Positions 8,645-18,291 are shown, numbered from the stretch's first letter. The stretch is 39,511 nucleotides of DNA from Alphaproteobacteria bacterium (GCA_013203465.1 JABMNR010000129.1:1-39511), one strand, 5' to 3'. The notes: generated by a model not told the origin, from the letters alone. Translations and numbers: made by a program.

Positions 8645-10249
8645 TTAGGCCATTTGTTCCTTGGTCGCCATGAACCGCAGCTTCGGCCAGGTCTCGGCGG
8701 TGTGGTTCAAATGCCAACCGTTGCGCGCCAGAAACACCGGCTCACCGTCATGATCCTCCGCCAGGTCGCCCTGATGGGCGTCCATGAACCGTTTGAGCTC
8801 GGCCGGGTCGTCGGCGGCAAGCCAGCGCGCGGTATGCAGCCCAGCCGTCTCGAATGTGACGGGCACTTCGTATTCAGTGCGAATCCGATCGGCCAGCACC
8901 TCGAATTGCAGCGGCCCGACCACGCCGACGATCCACTGGCTGCCAAGCCGGGTTTTGAACGCCTTGGCCGCTCCCTCTTCGGCCAGCTGTTCCACCGCCC
9001 GTGACAGGTGCTTCATCTTCATCGGATCGGCAGGCCGCACCCGCTGCAACAGCTCGGGCGCGAAACTCGGAATGCCCTTGACGGTCAGCTCTTCGCCCTC
9101 GGTCAGGGTATCGCCGATCCGCAAATTGCCGTGGTTCGGCACGCCGATGATGTCGCCAGCCCAGGCATCCTCCGCGACCTCGCGATCGCGGGCCAGGAAC
9201 AGCACCGGATTGTGCATGGTAAGCACCTTCCCGCTACGCACATGCTTCAGCTTCATGCCGCGCTTGAAATGCCCGGAACTCAACCGCACGAAGGCGATAC
9301 GGTCCCGATGTTTGGGGTCCATGTTCGCTTGAATTTTGAACACGAAGGCCGTGACCTTGTCTTCGTCCGGCGCGATCTCCCGCGGGACCGCCGGTTGCGG
9401 ACGCGGCGACGGGGCAAACTCCGCCACTCCCTGCAGCAGCTCGCGAACCCCGAAATTATTCAGTGCGCTCCCGAAGAATACCGGTGTCATCGTGCCTTGG
9501 CGAAACGCCTCCAGATCGAACGCCGGGCACAGGCCGCGCGCCATCTCGACTTGTTCGCGCAGTTCCGCGACCTGATCCTTGGGCAGCAGCTCATCGAGTT
9601 TGGGATCATCCAGTCCCTCGCACTGAATGCCCTCGGCCGGACGATCGTTATTCCCGCGTTCGACCAGGATGAGCTGATCGCGCAACAGATCGTAGCAGCC
9701 CTTGAACCTCTGACCATTGCCGATCGGCCAGCTTGCCGGCGTGACGTCGAGCGCCAGGGTCTGCTCGACCTCGTCGAGCAGTTCGAACGGATCACGGCTG
9801 TCGCGGTCGAGCTTGTTGATGAAGGTGATGATCGGCACGTCGCGCAGACGGCAGACCTCGAACAGCTTCCGGGTCTGGGTCTCGATGCCCTTGGCGGCGT
9901 CGATCACCATCACGGCGGAATCTACGGCGGTCAGGGTGCGATAGGTGTCCTCGGAGAAATCCTCATGCCCCGGGGTGTCGAGCAAATTGAACGTCTTGCC
10001 CGCGAATTCGTAGGTCATCACCGACGAGGCGACGGAAATACCGCGCTCTTGCTCCACTTTCATCCAGTCCGAGCGGGCGCGCCGCCGCTCGCCACGGGCT
10101 TTCACCGCGCCGGCAAGCTGGATGGCGCCGCCGAACAGCAGTAGTTTTTCCGTCAAGGTGGTCTTGCCGGCGTCGGGATGCGAGATAATCGCAAACGTCC
10201 GGCGACGGGCGACCTCATCGGCGAGGGTGGCCATGGGCAGGGAGTCCAT
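8645..10249 (-). CDS. prfC: Peptide chain release factor 3
   Basis: RF3 is the translational GTPase that removes RF1/RF2 from the ribosome after peptide release. The N-terminal GTPase domain shows G1 (SHPDAGKTT), the switch region with ERGISVASSV, G3 (DTPGHEDF) and G4 (NKLDRD). Domains II and III follow, including the RF3-typical region around LPKDQVAEL and the C-terminal VVGPLQFEVLADRI. Two in-frame ATGs are possible: 10249 (534 residues) and 10234 (529 residues, the same as E. coli RF3, beginning MATLADEVARRRTF). Neither has a strong ribosome binding site. The open frame reaches further back but would overlap the divergent cyclase gene. LepA or EF-G are excluded by the RF3-specific sequence. 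The neighbouring cyclase gene is divergent, about 108 bases away. Confidence 0.96.
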   Translation of the reverse strand: MDSLPMATLADEVARRRTFAIISHPDAGKTTLTEKLLLFGGAIQLAGAVKARGERRRARSDWMKVEQERGISVASSVMTYEFAGKTFNLLDTPGHEDFSEDTYRTLTAVDSAVMVIDAAKGIETQTRKLFEVCRLRDVPIITFINKLDRDSRDPFELLDEVEQTLALDVTPASWPIGNGQRFKGCYDLLRDQLILVERGNNDRPAEGIQCEGLDDPKLDELLPKDQVAELREQVEMARGLCPAFDLEAFRQGTMTPVFFGSALNNFGVRELLQGVAEFAPSPRPQPAVPREIAPDEDKVTAFVFKIQANMDPKHRDRIAFVRLSSGHFKRGMKLKHVRSGKVLTMHNPVLFLARDREVAEDAWAGDIIGVPNHGNLRIGDTLTEGEELTVKGIPSFAPELLQRVRPADPMKMKHLSRAVEQLAEEGAAKAFKTRLGSQWIVGVVGPLQFEVLADRIRTEYEVPVTFETAGLHTARWLAADDPAELKRFMDAHQGDLAEDHDGEPVFLARNGWHLNHTAETWPKLRFMATKEQMA

Positions 10250-10356
10250 TATCGTGCGGAGCCGACAGATAGCGCCCCATCCCCGCGCCATCAAGGCCCG
10301 CTTCCATACGCAGGGAAGGCTGGACGGCCTTGGTGAAGACCGGTAGAGCCCAAAGG

Positions 10357-12168
10357 ATGACCCAGCAAGACACCCCTTCCCCACCTCCCGCGCGGCGAAC
10401 CGTGTCGATCGCGGTCGTGCTGCTCGGCGGCATCGGCGGGCTGATCGTTATCGCTCAGTTGGTGGTCATGGCGGCCGGCTTGATCACCGCGAGCCGAAAC
10501 ACCGTCGACTTGCTGCGGGAACGCGCGACCCACACCATGCAGGCCACCGTCAAACAGGTTCATGCCCATCTTGCCCCGGCCGACCGTCATGCCCTGTTGG
10601 CGGCGGAGCTGATCGCCGAGAACGATCTCGTGCTCGATCCGGCCATGCTGGATCGGGTCTGGCTCACCATGCTGGTCAACCCGCAAATCCGTGGAAGCGC
10701 GATCGTGCTGAATTCGGAACACACCATCCGAATCGGCCGTGATGGGCTAATGGCACAGGGAGCATGGTCTGATATGGGCGTTCTTCGGGAAGAATACGTC
10801 CGTATCATCCAGGGTGAGGCACGGTGGTCGGAGCCGATCTGGAGCCGTGAACTCGGCGAAACCATCGTCGCGGCCCGCGAGCCCATACGCGATGGCGGCA
10901 AAATTATAGGTTATGTAGCGACCGCCGTGACCGCGTCGGAACTGTCCGAGTACCTCGACTCAATATCGACCCATTCTAGTACGGTCTTCATCATCGATGG
11001 CGGCAATCACGTGATCGCCCATCCGTCGATGGAACGACCACCCCCAAGCTTCTTCATGAACCGATCCACAATTCCCACCATCGCTGAAATGAAGGACCCG
11101 TTTTTGACCGCCTGGGCCGCGGGGAAGTTCGAGTCCGCAAAGCTGTTGGGATCACTCGATGGTTTGGTCGCGGATATCGTCACCGACGCCAAGGGCCACG
11201 AGCATGTGGTGCTCGTATCCAAACTCGACGATGATTTCCCGCACGACTGGCGCCTAGGCATATCGATCGACACGGCCGAGGCGGACTTGCTATTTGATCG
11301 CCTGCAGTGGAGCGCGGCCGCGGGCCTGGTCGTGTTGGCGATCAGCTTGCTGATCCTGGCCCGGGTGGCACGCGCCATCCGACGGCCGATCACCGCACTC
11401 GCCGAGGCGTCCGAGCATGTTCGTCGCCTTGATGTTGACGCCGTGACACCCCTGCCGGCAACTCGCTTGACCGAACTTGCTCAAGCCTCCGACGCTTTCA
11501 ACAAGATGGTCGGCGCCCTGCGCTGGTTCGAGACTTACGTGCCCAAGCGCCTGGTCGCCCGGATCATGCGCGACAGGGGCGACGACGGCCTACCAACCCG
11601 GCGGCGGCTCGTCACCATCCTGTTCACCGACATTCCTGGCTTCACCACTCTCGCCGAGGGTATGGACGCCCGGGCCGTCGCTGGCCTGTTGAATCACCAT
11701 TTCACCTTGATTGCCGGCGCCGTGGAAGCCGAGGGCGGCGTCATCGACAAATACATCGGCGACAGCGTCATGGCGTTCTGGGGCGCGCCGGCCCGCCAGC
11801 AGGATCATGCCACCCGCGCGGTGCGCGCGGCCCGCGCCATTGCCGAGGCGGTCCGTGCCGACAACGCGCGGCGTGTCGCGGCGGGTGAGTTACCGATACG
11901 CATACGGATTGGCCTGCATGACGGCGAGGTGGTGGCCGGCAACATCGGCGCGCCGGGCCGGATCAACTACACGCTTGTCGGCGACGCGGTGAACATCGCC
12001 AACCGATTGGAGGCACTGGGTAAGGAGATCGACCCCAGCGCCGAGGTCATCGCGCTGGCCAGCGCCGACACCGTGGCCAACGCGGCGGTCACCGAGGACC
12101 TCACCGATCTCGGCCCGTACGCCCTGCGCGGGCGGGTCGAGCCGATCCAGGTGTACCGGCTGGTTTAG
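10357..12168 (+). CDS. Membrane-bound class IIIb adenylate cyclase with Cache-type sensor and HAMP
   Basis: This 603-residue protein is built as a one-component receptor. TM1 lies at about 16-45, then a periplasmic Cache-like sensor (about 50-315), TM2 (about 320-341), a HAMP linker and a class III nucleotidyl cyclase domain (about 415-600). Catalytic residues are complete: metal Asp425 (FTDIPGFT) and Asp469 (IGDS), adenine-binding Lys465, Thr539 in the position that is Asp in class IIIa, and transition-state Asn546 and Arg550 (GDAVNIANR). The Thr places it in class IIIb and indicates ATP, so cAMP is the expected product. The ATG at 10357 is chosen; GTG and TTG codons upstream also are in frame. 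AAAGG touches the ATG, which is too close to be an ideal ribosome binding site. It is divergent from prfC and ends 15 bases from a convergent oxidoreductase gene. The ligand is unknown. Confidence 0.92.
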   Translation: MTQQDTPSPPPARRTVSIAVVLLGGIGGLIVIAQLVVMAAGLITASRNTVDLLRERATHTMQATVKQVHAHLAPADRHALLAAELIAENDLVLDPAMLDRVWLTMLVNPQIRGSAIVLNSEHTIRIGRDGLMAQGAWSDMGVLREEYVRIIQGEARWSEPIWSRELGETIVAAREPIRDGGKIIGYVATAVTASELSEYLDSISTHSSTVFIIDGGNHVIAHPSMERPPPSFFMNRSTIPTIAEMKDPFLTAWAAGKFESAKLLGSLDGLVADIVTDAKGHEHVVLVSKLDDDFPHDWRLGISIDTAEADLLFDRLQWSAAAGLVVLAISLLILARVARAIRRPITALAEASEHVRRLDVDAVTPLPATRLTELAQASDAFNKMVGALRWFETYVPKRLVARIMRDRGDDGLPTRRRLVTILFTDIPGFTTLAEGMDARAVAGLLNHHFTLIAGAVEAEGGVIDKYIGDSVMAFWGAPARQQDHATRAVRAARAIAEAVRADNARRVAAGELPIRIRIGLHDGEVVAGNIGAPGRINYTLVGDAVNIANRLEALGKEIDPSAEVIALASADTVANAAVTEDLTDLGPYALRGRVEPIQVYRLV

Positions 12169-12183
12169 CGGCTTCATCTGGTC

Positions 12184-13203
12184 TCAAATCTCGACACGCG
12201 CGGCCAATTCGTTCGACCGATAGATCGCCTCGACCAGCTCGGCGTTTCGCAGATAGGCCCGGCCTTCATTGGCCGCGTGCCGCCCGGCGGCCCAGGCGTC
12301 AACCGCCGCCCGGTTGGTCGCGTACACACAGTCTCCAGCAAAGCCCTGGTTTTCCCAGTCGAAAGCATGCCGCTGTTCCGGCGCGCCATGGGGTTTCCAG
12401 AACAACGCCCCATCACCGTTCAGGCGCAGCACGCCTTTCTCCCCCTCCAACCACATCTCCCCCATGGTGCGGCGGGCGTTCTCCGCCACATGATCGTTCA
12501 GCCGATTACCGTCGAACAGGCCGACCGCGCCACACTCGAAGTGGAGCAGGATGTGGCCCGCATCCTCACCGGCGATCACCGGGTTGAGCCGACGTAGATC
12601 GGCGTAGACCGAGATGACCTCGCCCAACAGCATCCGGAACGTGTCGACGAAATGCACCGCCGTCTCGAACACCAGGAACCGGGGCATCTGCTGAAAATAG
12701 GGCTGTCGCAAGAGATAGGCATCGACCCCTTGCCCGTCGCCAGGCCGCAAGCGGAAACTGATACCGTGAACCCGGCCAAGCCTACCCGCGTCAATCAGGC
12801 GGCGTGCCTCCAGATACCAGGGCTGGAACCGGAAATTCTCGTGGACCGCCAGATGCACTCCGGCGGCCTCGGCGGCCGCGACGATCGCCCGCGCCTCATC
12901 CAACGTCGGTGCCAGCGGCTTCTGGCACATCACATCGGCACCGACCTCGGTAGCGGCGGCCACCAACGCCGCGTGGGTGACTGGCGGCGTGACGATGTCG
13001 ACGATATCCGGACGCAGGTCGTCCAGCACCGCCATGGTGTCGTCGAATGCTTTAGCCGTCGGATGGAATTCGGCGATCGCCGCCTCGGCTTTGGTTCGAT
13101 CCACATCGCACACGCCCACTACGTCGACGCCTGCCATGCGTGCCCAAGCGTCGTGGTGAAATTGCGCGAAATACCCGCATCCGACGACCGCGACCCGACG
13201 CAT
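12184..13203 (-). CDS. Gfo/Idh/MocA-family NAD(P)-dependent oxidoreductase
   Basis: The protein starts MRRVAVVGCGYFAQFHHDAW, a Rossmann fold with the GxGxxx dinucleotide loop, and has the two-domain plan of glucose-fructose oxidoreductase and inositol dehydrogenase relatives (about 339 residues). The family's EKP motif appears as CQKPLAPT, a known variant that keeps the catalytic-region Lys. Such enzymes oxidise sugars, inositols or related polyols, or act in dehalogenation-type redox; the substrate cannot be read from sequence. The frame is open to 13326, but the ATG at 13203 has GGGAG seven bases upstream. The ATG at 13209 is only one base from that site and so is less likely. The gene is divergent from the MscS gene with 116 bases between. 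No sugar transporter is adjacent. Confidence 0.88.
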   Translation of the reverse strand: MRRVAVVGCGYFAQFHHDAWARMAGVDVVGVCDVDRTKAEAAIAEFHPTAKAFDDTMAVLDDLRPDIVDIVTPPVTHAALVAAATEVGADVMCQKPLAPTLDEARAIVAAAEAAGVHLAVHENFRFQPWYLEARRLIDAGRLGRVHGISFRLRPGDGQGVDAYLLRQPYFQQMPRFLVFETAVHFVDTFRMLLGEVISVYADLRRLNPVIAGEDAGHILLHFECGAVGLFDGNRLNDHVAENARRTMGEMWLEGEKGVLRLNGDGALFWKPHGAPEQRHAFDWENQGFAGDCVYATNRAAVDAWAAGRHAANEGRAYLRNAELVEAIYRSNELAARVEI

Positions 13204-13319
13204 GTCCATGCTCCCGCCTTCCAACAACCGGCCGAAAGGCTGCGCCGAGTGACCCCGGCGTGCAAGATCGGGGTGCGGCCCAGCTTGTGCGCCACGCGCC
13301 ACCATGGCATGAGGCATCG

Positions 13320-15863
13320 ATGACAACCGTCGCCAGACACCGCGCTGGGTGCCGTTTGACCGCGCTTGTCGTGGTCTTTCTCTGCGTCACCTTGCTGCCG
13401 GCCATGGCGCAAGTTGCCGGCGGCAAAACGGAGACCGAGCTCTGGGATCAGGCCATTCGTGCCGCGATTCCCGGCGAATCGAATCCGGATTTCAACGAAC
13501 AGGATCTCCACCTTACCGACCTGACAATCGCCCGCTGGCGCGGCACCTTGGAGGCTGCCAAGCCTCTGCTGACCGACGACACCGATCTGACAAAAGAGCA
13601 GATCTCGATCTTGCGTGGCCGATTGATCGAGATCGAGGTCGCCGCTACTGACCGCCGAGCCCTGTTGGATAAACGGATCATCGAGTTGACCGCGCAACGT
13701 GACGCGCTGGGTCCATCACCGAACGATCCGACCGACCAAGAAACCAGTGAGATCAAAGGGCTTCGCACCGCTATTGAAGCGCGGCTGGCGGCTACAAGCG
13801 CTCGAACCAGGGCGATTGGCCTAATTGCCGAACGTTCGCGCCAATTGATCGAGCGGGCCAATCGTACCCGCGCGCAGCAACTGCGCGATCAATTGCTGGA
13901 GCGTTATCCCGCCCCGGTCCGACCGGCTGTGTTCCTGCAAGGCATTACCGACTTCGTCGAGTTGGTGCGCGGTGGACTGCGCGCGCCACTCGCCGCAGTG
14001 GTTGTACACGGTCCATCGGCGAGCAATGCGGTACCCCCGCTGGTTTTCGTGCTGATCGGCCTGACGACGCTGTGGGCATGGACGCGGTTTTGGCTTGAAC
14101 GGCGGTACGGCTGGCGGTTAGAGGTCGAGACACCCAGCTATGCCCGAAAGGTCCTCGCGGCAGTGATCGTGGCGTTGTCGCGTGGAGCGGTACCGGCGGC
14201 CCTGATCGCGGCGCCGATTAGCCTGATCCTATCGATGGACGTGATCCATGGCGAGGCGGCGTCGATAGTATCCGCCGCCGGATCGGCGGTGGCCCGTTAC
14301 TTGGTGATGCTGGGCTTGGTGATGGCCGCGCTGGCGCCCGACCGGGCGGCATGGCGGCTGACGACCTTCACGGAACCCGCGGCGCGCGCGATCTACCGGC
14401 GGTCGCTGATCCTGCTCGCAACCCTGCATTTTTCCCTATTCGTGCTGCGGGCGAGCGAGGTGCTCGATACCTCACCCGAGCTCACCGCGACCTCGATGTT
14501 CCTGATCTCTCTGGTGTTGGCGCTCAACATTCTCGCCCTGTTGCGCCGTGAGAATTGGGAGCAGGCGACGGTCGCCGCTGTCCCGGACAAAAGCGTCGAG
14601 GGTCTAAAACCAGAAGACACGCCGGATGAGGATGAACGGAGCGGTCTCGATCTTGGAGCGATCCTGCGCACCTTGCTTGCCGTGGTGGCTGTCGCTTCAC
14701 CGGTATTCGGCGCGATCGGCTACAGCCAGATCGCGGTGTATCTGGTCGGTCATCTGATCGACGCGGGCTTCCTGGTGCTGGTTCTGGTGCTGACTCGCGG
14801 GTTGGTGCGTGATGTTTGCAGTATCGTCCAGATCGCGGACGGGCAAGCCAACCGCTTCGCTAAAAGCGCCTTCGGCTTGTCCGACGCCGGTCTGGAACGG
14901 GCGGTGTTCTGGCTGAACTTGGTCACGGATGTCGTGATCGTGTTGCTCGGCGTGGCGGGCTTGGCGTTGATCTTTGGCGTCAGCGGCGACGATCTGCAAC
15001 TCGCCGCGCGACGGGCGTTCGCCGGCATCACCATCGGTAGCGTGCAGGTATCACCCGGCACTTTTGTGGCTGCCGTAGTCACCTTCGTGGTGGGCGTCGC
15101 GATTACGCGACTGGTGCAACGCGGGCTGGCTCAACGCATTTTTCCGCGCACGCACATCGATCCCGGGGTGCAGAACTCAGTGTCCGCCGGAATCGGTTAT
15201 GTCGGTTTCGCCCTGGCGGTGTTGGTCGCGATCGCGGTCACGGGCCTCGACTTGTCGAACTTGGCGCTGATCGCCGGCGCTTTGTCGGTCGGTATCGGGT
15301 TCGGTCTGCAAGCCATCGTTAATAATTTCGTCTCGGGCCTGATCCTGCTGATCGAGCGGCCGGTGAAGGTTGGCGACTGGATCAAGATCGGCGACCATGA
15401 AGGCACGGTGAAACGGATCAATGTCCGTTCCACCGAGATCCAGACCTTTCAGCGTTCGGAAGTGATCATTCCGAACTCAGACCTCATTTCCTCATCGGTG
15501 ATCAACTACACTCATAGGGATCGCTACGGGCGGATCGAGATCGGTGTGCCGGTCGCCTACGGCACCGACCCGGACCGCGTCGGCGAAATCTTGCTGGAGG
15601 TTGCCCAGGCCAATCCGATGGTCGCCCATTGGCCGGAGCCGCATCTGTACTTCCACGCGTTCGACGACCACGCCATGCGAATGCGGCTGCGGGTCTATCT
15701 GATCGACATCAACAATTTCGTGATCGTCACCAGCGACCTGCATTTCGCCATCGTCAAACGCCTGCGCGAGGAGGGTATCGCCTTCCCGCTGCCGCGTCGG
15801 GATGTACGCATGTTGGACACCGATCCCCAGACGGCGCCGGAGGGATCGAGCGAACCCGCTTGA
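13320..15863 (+). CDS. Large MscS-type mechanosensitive channel with DUF3772 domain
   Basis: The 847-residue inner-membrane protein begins with a signal peptide (residues 1-31, ending AMAQ). A periplasmic helical, coiled-coil-like region follows (about 50-230), corresponding to DUF3772. Then there are many hydrophobic helices and finally the MscS core: pore helix with GIGFGLQAIVNNFVSGLI, the beta domain IERPVKVGDWIKIG, and a C-terminal alpha/beta part ending near REEGIAFPLPRRD. MscS proteins open on membrane tension and release solutes after osmotic downshock; large members such as MscK add N-terminal helices and domains. The ATG at 13320 is chosen because GAGG lies five bases upstream and because it creates the signal peptide. 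The frame is open further upstream but would run into the divergent oxidoreductase. It converges with the acyl-CoA synthetase, six bases apart. Confidence 0.93.
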   Translation: MTTVARHRAGCRLTALVVVFLCVTLLPAMAQVAGGKTETELWDQAIRAAIPGESNPDFNEQDLHLTDLTIARWRGTLEAAKPLLTDDTDLTKEQISILRGRLIEIEVAATDRRALLDKRIIELTAQRDALGPSPNDPTDQETSEIKGLRTAIEARLAATSARTRAIGLIAERSRQLIERANRTRAQQLRDQLLERYPAPVRPAVFLQGITDFVELVRGGLRAPLAAVVVHGPSASNAVPPLVFVLIGLTTLWAWTRFWLERRYGWRLEVETPSYARKVLAAVIVALSRGAVPAALIAAPISLILSMDVIHGEAASIVSAAGSAVARYLVMLGLVMAALAPDRAAWRLTTFTEPAARAIYRRSLILLATLHFSLFVLRASEVLDTSPELTATSMFLISLVLALNILALLRRENWEQATVAAVPDKSVEGLKPEDTPDEDERSGLDLGAILRTLLAVVAVASPVFGAIGYSQIAVYLVGHLIDAGFLVLVLVLTRGLVRDVCSIVQIADGQANRFAKSAFGLSDAGLERAVFWLNLVTDVVIVLLGVAGLALIFGVSGDDLQLAARRAFAGITIGSVQVSPGTFVAAVVTFVVGVAITRLVQRGLAQRIFPRTHIDPGVQNSVSAGIGYVGFALAVLVAIAVTGLDLSNLALIAGALSVGIGFGLQAIVNNFVSGLILLIERPVKVGDWIKIGDHEGTVKRINVRSTEIQTFQRSEVIIPNSDLISSSVINYTHRDRYGRIEIGVPVAYGTDPDRVGEILLEVAQANPMVAHWPEPHLYFHAFDDHAMRMRLRVYLIDINNFVIVTSDLHFAIVKRLREEGIAFPLPRRDVRMLDTDPQTAPEGSSEPA

Positions 15864-15869
15864 ACCGCT

Positions 15870-17495
15870 TTACAGAACCTTCGCCTGCTCGCGCAGGACG
15901 AACTTCTGAATCTTGCCGGTCGAGGTCTTCGGCAGCTCGGTGAAGACGATGGTCTTCGGCACCTTGAAGCGCGCCATATTGTCCCGGCAGTAGGCGATGA
16001 CCTCCAACTCGGTCAACACCGCGCCCGGTGCCGGCGTGACGAAGGCGCAAGGCGTCTCGCCCCACTTGTCGTCGGGACGGGCGACCACCGCCGCCTCCAT
16101 GATCTTCGGGTGTCGGAACAGCACGTCCTCCACCTCCAGCGAGGAAATATTCTCACCACCGGAGATGATGATGTCCTTCGACCGGTCCTTCACCTCGCAA
16201 TAGCCGTCGGGGTGCAGCACCGCCAGATCACCGGACCAGAACCAGCCGTCGCGGATCGCCTCGCCGGTCGCCTTCGGGTTCTTCAGATACCCTTTCATCA
16301 CGGTGTTGCCGCGCACACAAAGTTCACCGATCGTCTTACCGTCGGCCGGCACATCCTCGCCGGTCCCGGGATCCTTCACGGCCATACCCTCCAGCGTCGG
16401 ATAATGCACACCCTGGCGCGCCATCTTGCGGGCCTTATCATCGAGTTCCAGGGAATCCCATTCCGGCGGCCAGGCGCAGATCGTGGCCGGGCCATAGGTT
16501 TCGGTCAGGCCATACAGATGGGTAACCGTGAAACCCATGCGCTCCATCTCGGCGATCACCGCACTGGGCGGGGCAGCACCGCCGGTCGCGACGGCGACCG
16601 CATGGTCGAATCTCCGCTTCACCGTATCGGGCGCATGGATCAGCATCGTCAGAACGATCGGCGCGCCGCACATGTGGGTTACCTCGTGCTCGGCGATCAG
16701 CGGGAAGATCAACGCCGGGTCGACCTTGCGCAGACAGACGTGGGTGCCGCCGACCGCCGTCACGGCCCAGGTATAGGTCCAGCCGTTGCAATGGAACATC
16801 GGCAGGGTCCAGAGATAGCGCGACTGCCGGTCCAGCCCGAAGGCGATGGCGTTGCCCATGGCGTTCAGATACGCGCCCCGGTGATGGAAGACCACGCCCT
16901 TGGGATTACCCGTCGTGCCGCTGGTGTAGTTCAACGCCAGCGCCTGCCATTCGTCGACTGGCCACTCGAACCGGTAGTCCGGATCACCGGACGCCAACAA
17001 CTCCTCGTATTCCATCTCACCCAGCGGATCACCACCCTCGGCCAGTACATCATCGATCCAGACAACGGGCGGCTTGCGCTCGCTGAGAGCGACCGCCTCG
17101 GCCATGGTGGCGGTGAACTCGCGATCGACCAGGACCAGCTTGGCCTCGCCATGGTCGAGGACGAAGCCAATGGTCTTGGCGTCAAGGCGCGTGTTGATGG
17201 CGTTCAGGACGGCGCCGGCCATGGGGACGCCGTAATGCGCCTCCAACATCACCGGGGTGTTCGGGCACAGCACCGCCACCGCGTCGCCGGTCCCAATCCC
17301 ACGCTTGGCGAGCGCCGACGCCAACCGCCGGCATCGTGTCTCCATCTCGCCGTAGGTCCGCCGGATCGTGCCGTGGATCACCGCCACCTTGTCCGGGTAG
17401 GTCCCCGCCGCCCGCAGCAGAAAGTCGATGGGTGTCAGCGGTACGTGGTTCGCCGGTGTACGCGGCAAGTCGCGGTCGTAGATCGTGTCGGTCAT
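15870..17495 (-). CDS. AMP-forming acyl-CoA synthetase, DmdB/medium-chain type
   Basis: The 541-residue enzyme activates a carboxylic acid with ATP to the acyl-adenylate and then transfers it to CoA. Adenylate-forming landmarks are present: the P-loop TSGTTGNPKG (191-200), YGLTETYGPA (A5), the hinge region with SGDLAVLHPDGYCEVKDRSKD (A7-A8) and the C-terminal catalytic Lys in TSTGKIQKF. Overall sequence resembles the alphaproteobacterial short/medium-chain ligases that include methylmercaptopropionate-CoA ligase DmdB, so the acid could be a short or medium fatty acid or MMPA; this is inference. The start ATG has GAGGG upstream at a good distance. It is divergent from the FrnE-type gene, with 130 bases between, and is not in an operon. 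Confidence 0.9.
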   Translation of the reverse strand: MTDTIYDRDLPRTPANHVPLTPIDFLLRAAGTYPDKVAVIHGTIRRTYGEMETRCRRLASALAKRGIGTGDAVAVLCPNTPVMLEAHYGVPMAGAVLNAINTRLDAKTIGFVLDHGEAKLVLVDREFTATMAEAVALSERKPPVVWIDDVLAEGGDPLGEMEYEELLASGDPDYRFEWPVDEWQALALNYTSGTTGNPKGVVFHHRGAYLNAMGNAIAFGLDRQSRYLWTLPMFHCNGWTYTWAVTAVGGTHVCLRKVDPALIFPLIAEHEVTHMCGAPIVLTMLIHAPDTVKRRFDHAVAVATGGAAPPSAVIAEMERMGFTVTHLYGLTETYGPATICAWPPEWDSLELDDKARKMARQGVHYPTLEGMAVKDPGTGEDVPADGKTIGELCVRGNTVMKGYLKNPKATGEAIRDGWFWSGDLAVLHPDGYCEVKDRSKDIIISGGENISSLEVEDVLFRHPKIMEAAVVARPDDKWGETPCAFVTPAPGAVLTELEVIAYCRDNMARFKVPKTIVFTELPKTSTGKIQKFVLREQAKVL

Positions 17496-17590
17496 TGCGC
17501 GTATCCCTCGGTTGGCCAGCCTACTGTTCCGTTCGCGCCCGACGCCGTCAAGCGGTACCAGCCCCGTCGCGGATTGGTGTTTTGGATGGG

Positions 17591-17619
17591 TTGTGATGCC
17601 ATGATACGCGCGCTAGGGT
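17591..17619 (+). promoter_or_regulatory. Candidate promoter giving a leaderless mRNA for the DsbA-family gene
   Basis: TTGTGA (17591-17596) is followed after exactly 17 bases by TAGGGT (17614-17619). The gene's ATG begins seven bases after the -10 element, which is where transcription should start. The bases before the ATG (CACCTC) contain no ribosome binding site. A leaderless transcript is therefore likely. Confidence 0.45.
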
Positions 17620-17625
17620 CACCTC

Positions 17626-18285
17626 ATGCGCATCGATATCTTCTCCGACGTGATCTGCCCGTGGTGCTTCATCGGCAAGCGCCGACTGGAACGTGCCCTG
17701 CGGGAAAAACCGCAGGAGGATCTGGAGATCCACTGGCGGGCGTTTCAGCTGAACCCGGATATGCCAATCCAAGGCATGCCACGGCAAGCGTATCTCGACA
17801 CCAAGTTCGGTAACAAAGAACGCGCGACCCAGATTTACGAAACCATCCGGCAGAACGGCGCGCGCGAGGACATCGATTTCCAACTCGATAAAATCCAGCG
17901 GACGCCGAACACCGTGAAGGCTCACCGGTTGATCCGGTTCGCGTCTGAGCAAGGCATGGCCGATCCGTTGGTCGAACGGTTGTTCACCGGATATTTCTAT
18001 GAAGGCGTCGACATTGGTGACGCCGACCGCCTCGCCGATCTAGCGGAAGACGCCGGTTTGCAGCGCGGTGAAGTGGCGGTGTTCCTGGAAAGCAGCGAAG
18101 GCACGGCGGACGTGCTCGCCGAAACCCGTTTCGCCTATGAAAACGGCATCAACGGCGTGCCGTGTTTCATCTTCGACCGGCACTACGCCCTTGCCGGCGC
18201 TCAGGAGCCGGAGGCGTTTTTCCCGCTGTTCGAGTTGGCGCGTAACGAAGCCGCCCAGAAGCCGAAAGCGGCCAACACCGCCTGA
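17626..18285 (+). CDS. FrnE-like DsbA-family oxidoreductase
   Basis: This 219-residue thioredoxin-fold protein of the DsbA/FrnE group has the active-site motif CPWC at residues 11-14 directly after the first strand (MRIDIFSDVICPWCF). A helical insertion follows and the cis-Pro region lies near GVPCFIFD. There is no signal peptide, so it should act in the cytoplasm, as FrnE and the 2-hydroxychromene-2-carboxylate isomerase relatives do. The likely role is thiol-disulfide exchange, perhaps in stress defence; the substrate is not known. Its ATG sits seven bases after a TAGGGT -10 element without a ribosome binding site, which suggests a leaderless message. It converges with mfd, six bases between stops. 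Confidence 0.93.
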   Translation: MRIDIFSDVICPWCFIGKRRLERALREKPQEDLEIHWRAFQLNPDMPIQGMPRQAYLDTKFGNKERATQIYETIRQNGAREDIDFQLDKIQRTPNTVKAHRLIRFASEQGMADPLVERLFTGYFYEGVDIGDADRLADLAEDAGLQRGEVAVFLESSEGTADVLAETRFAYENGINGVPCFIFDRHYALAGAQEPEAFFPLFELARNEAAQKPKAANTA

Positions 18286-18291
18286 CCACCC

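Noticed and set aside
16110-17813. Long plus-strand open frame opposite the acyl-CoA synthetase, running into the FrnE-type gene
   Set aside because: Both real genes have full catalytic motifs; this frame has none and overlaps both.
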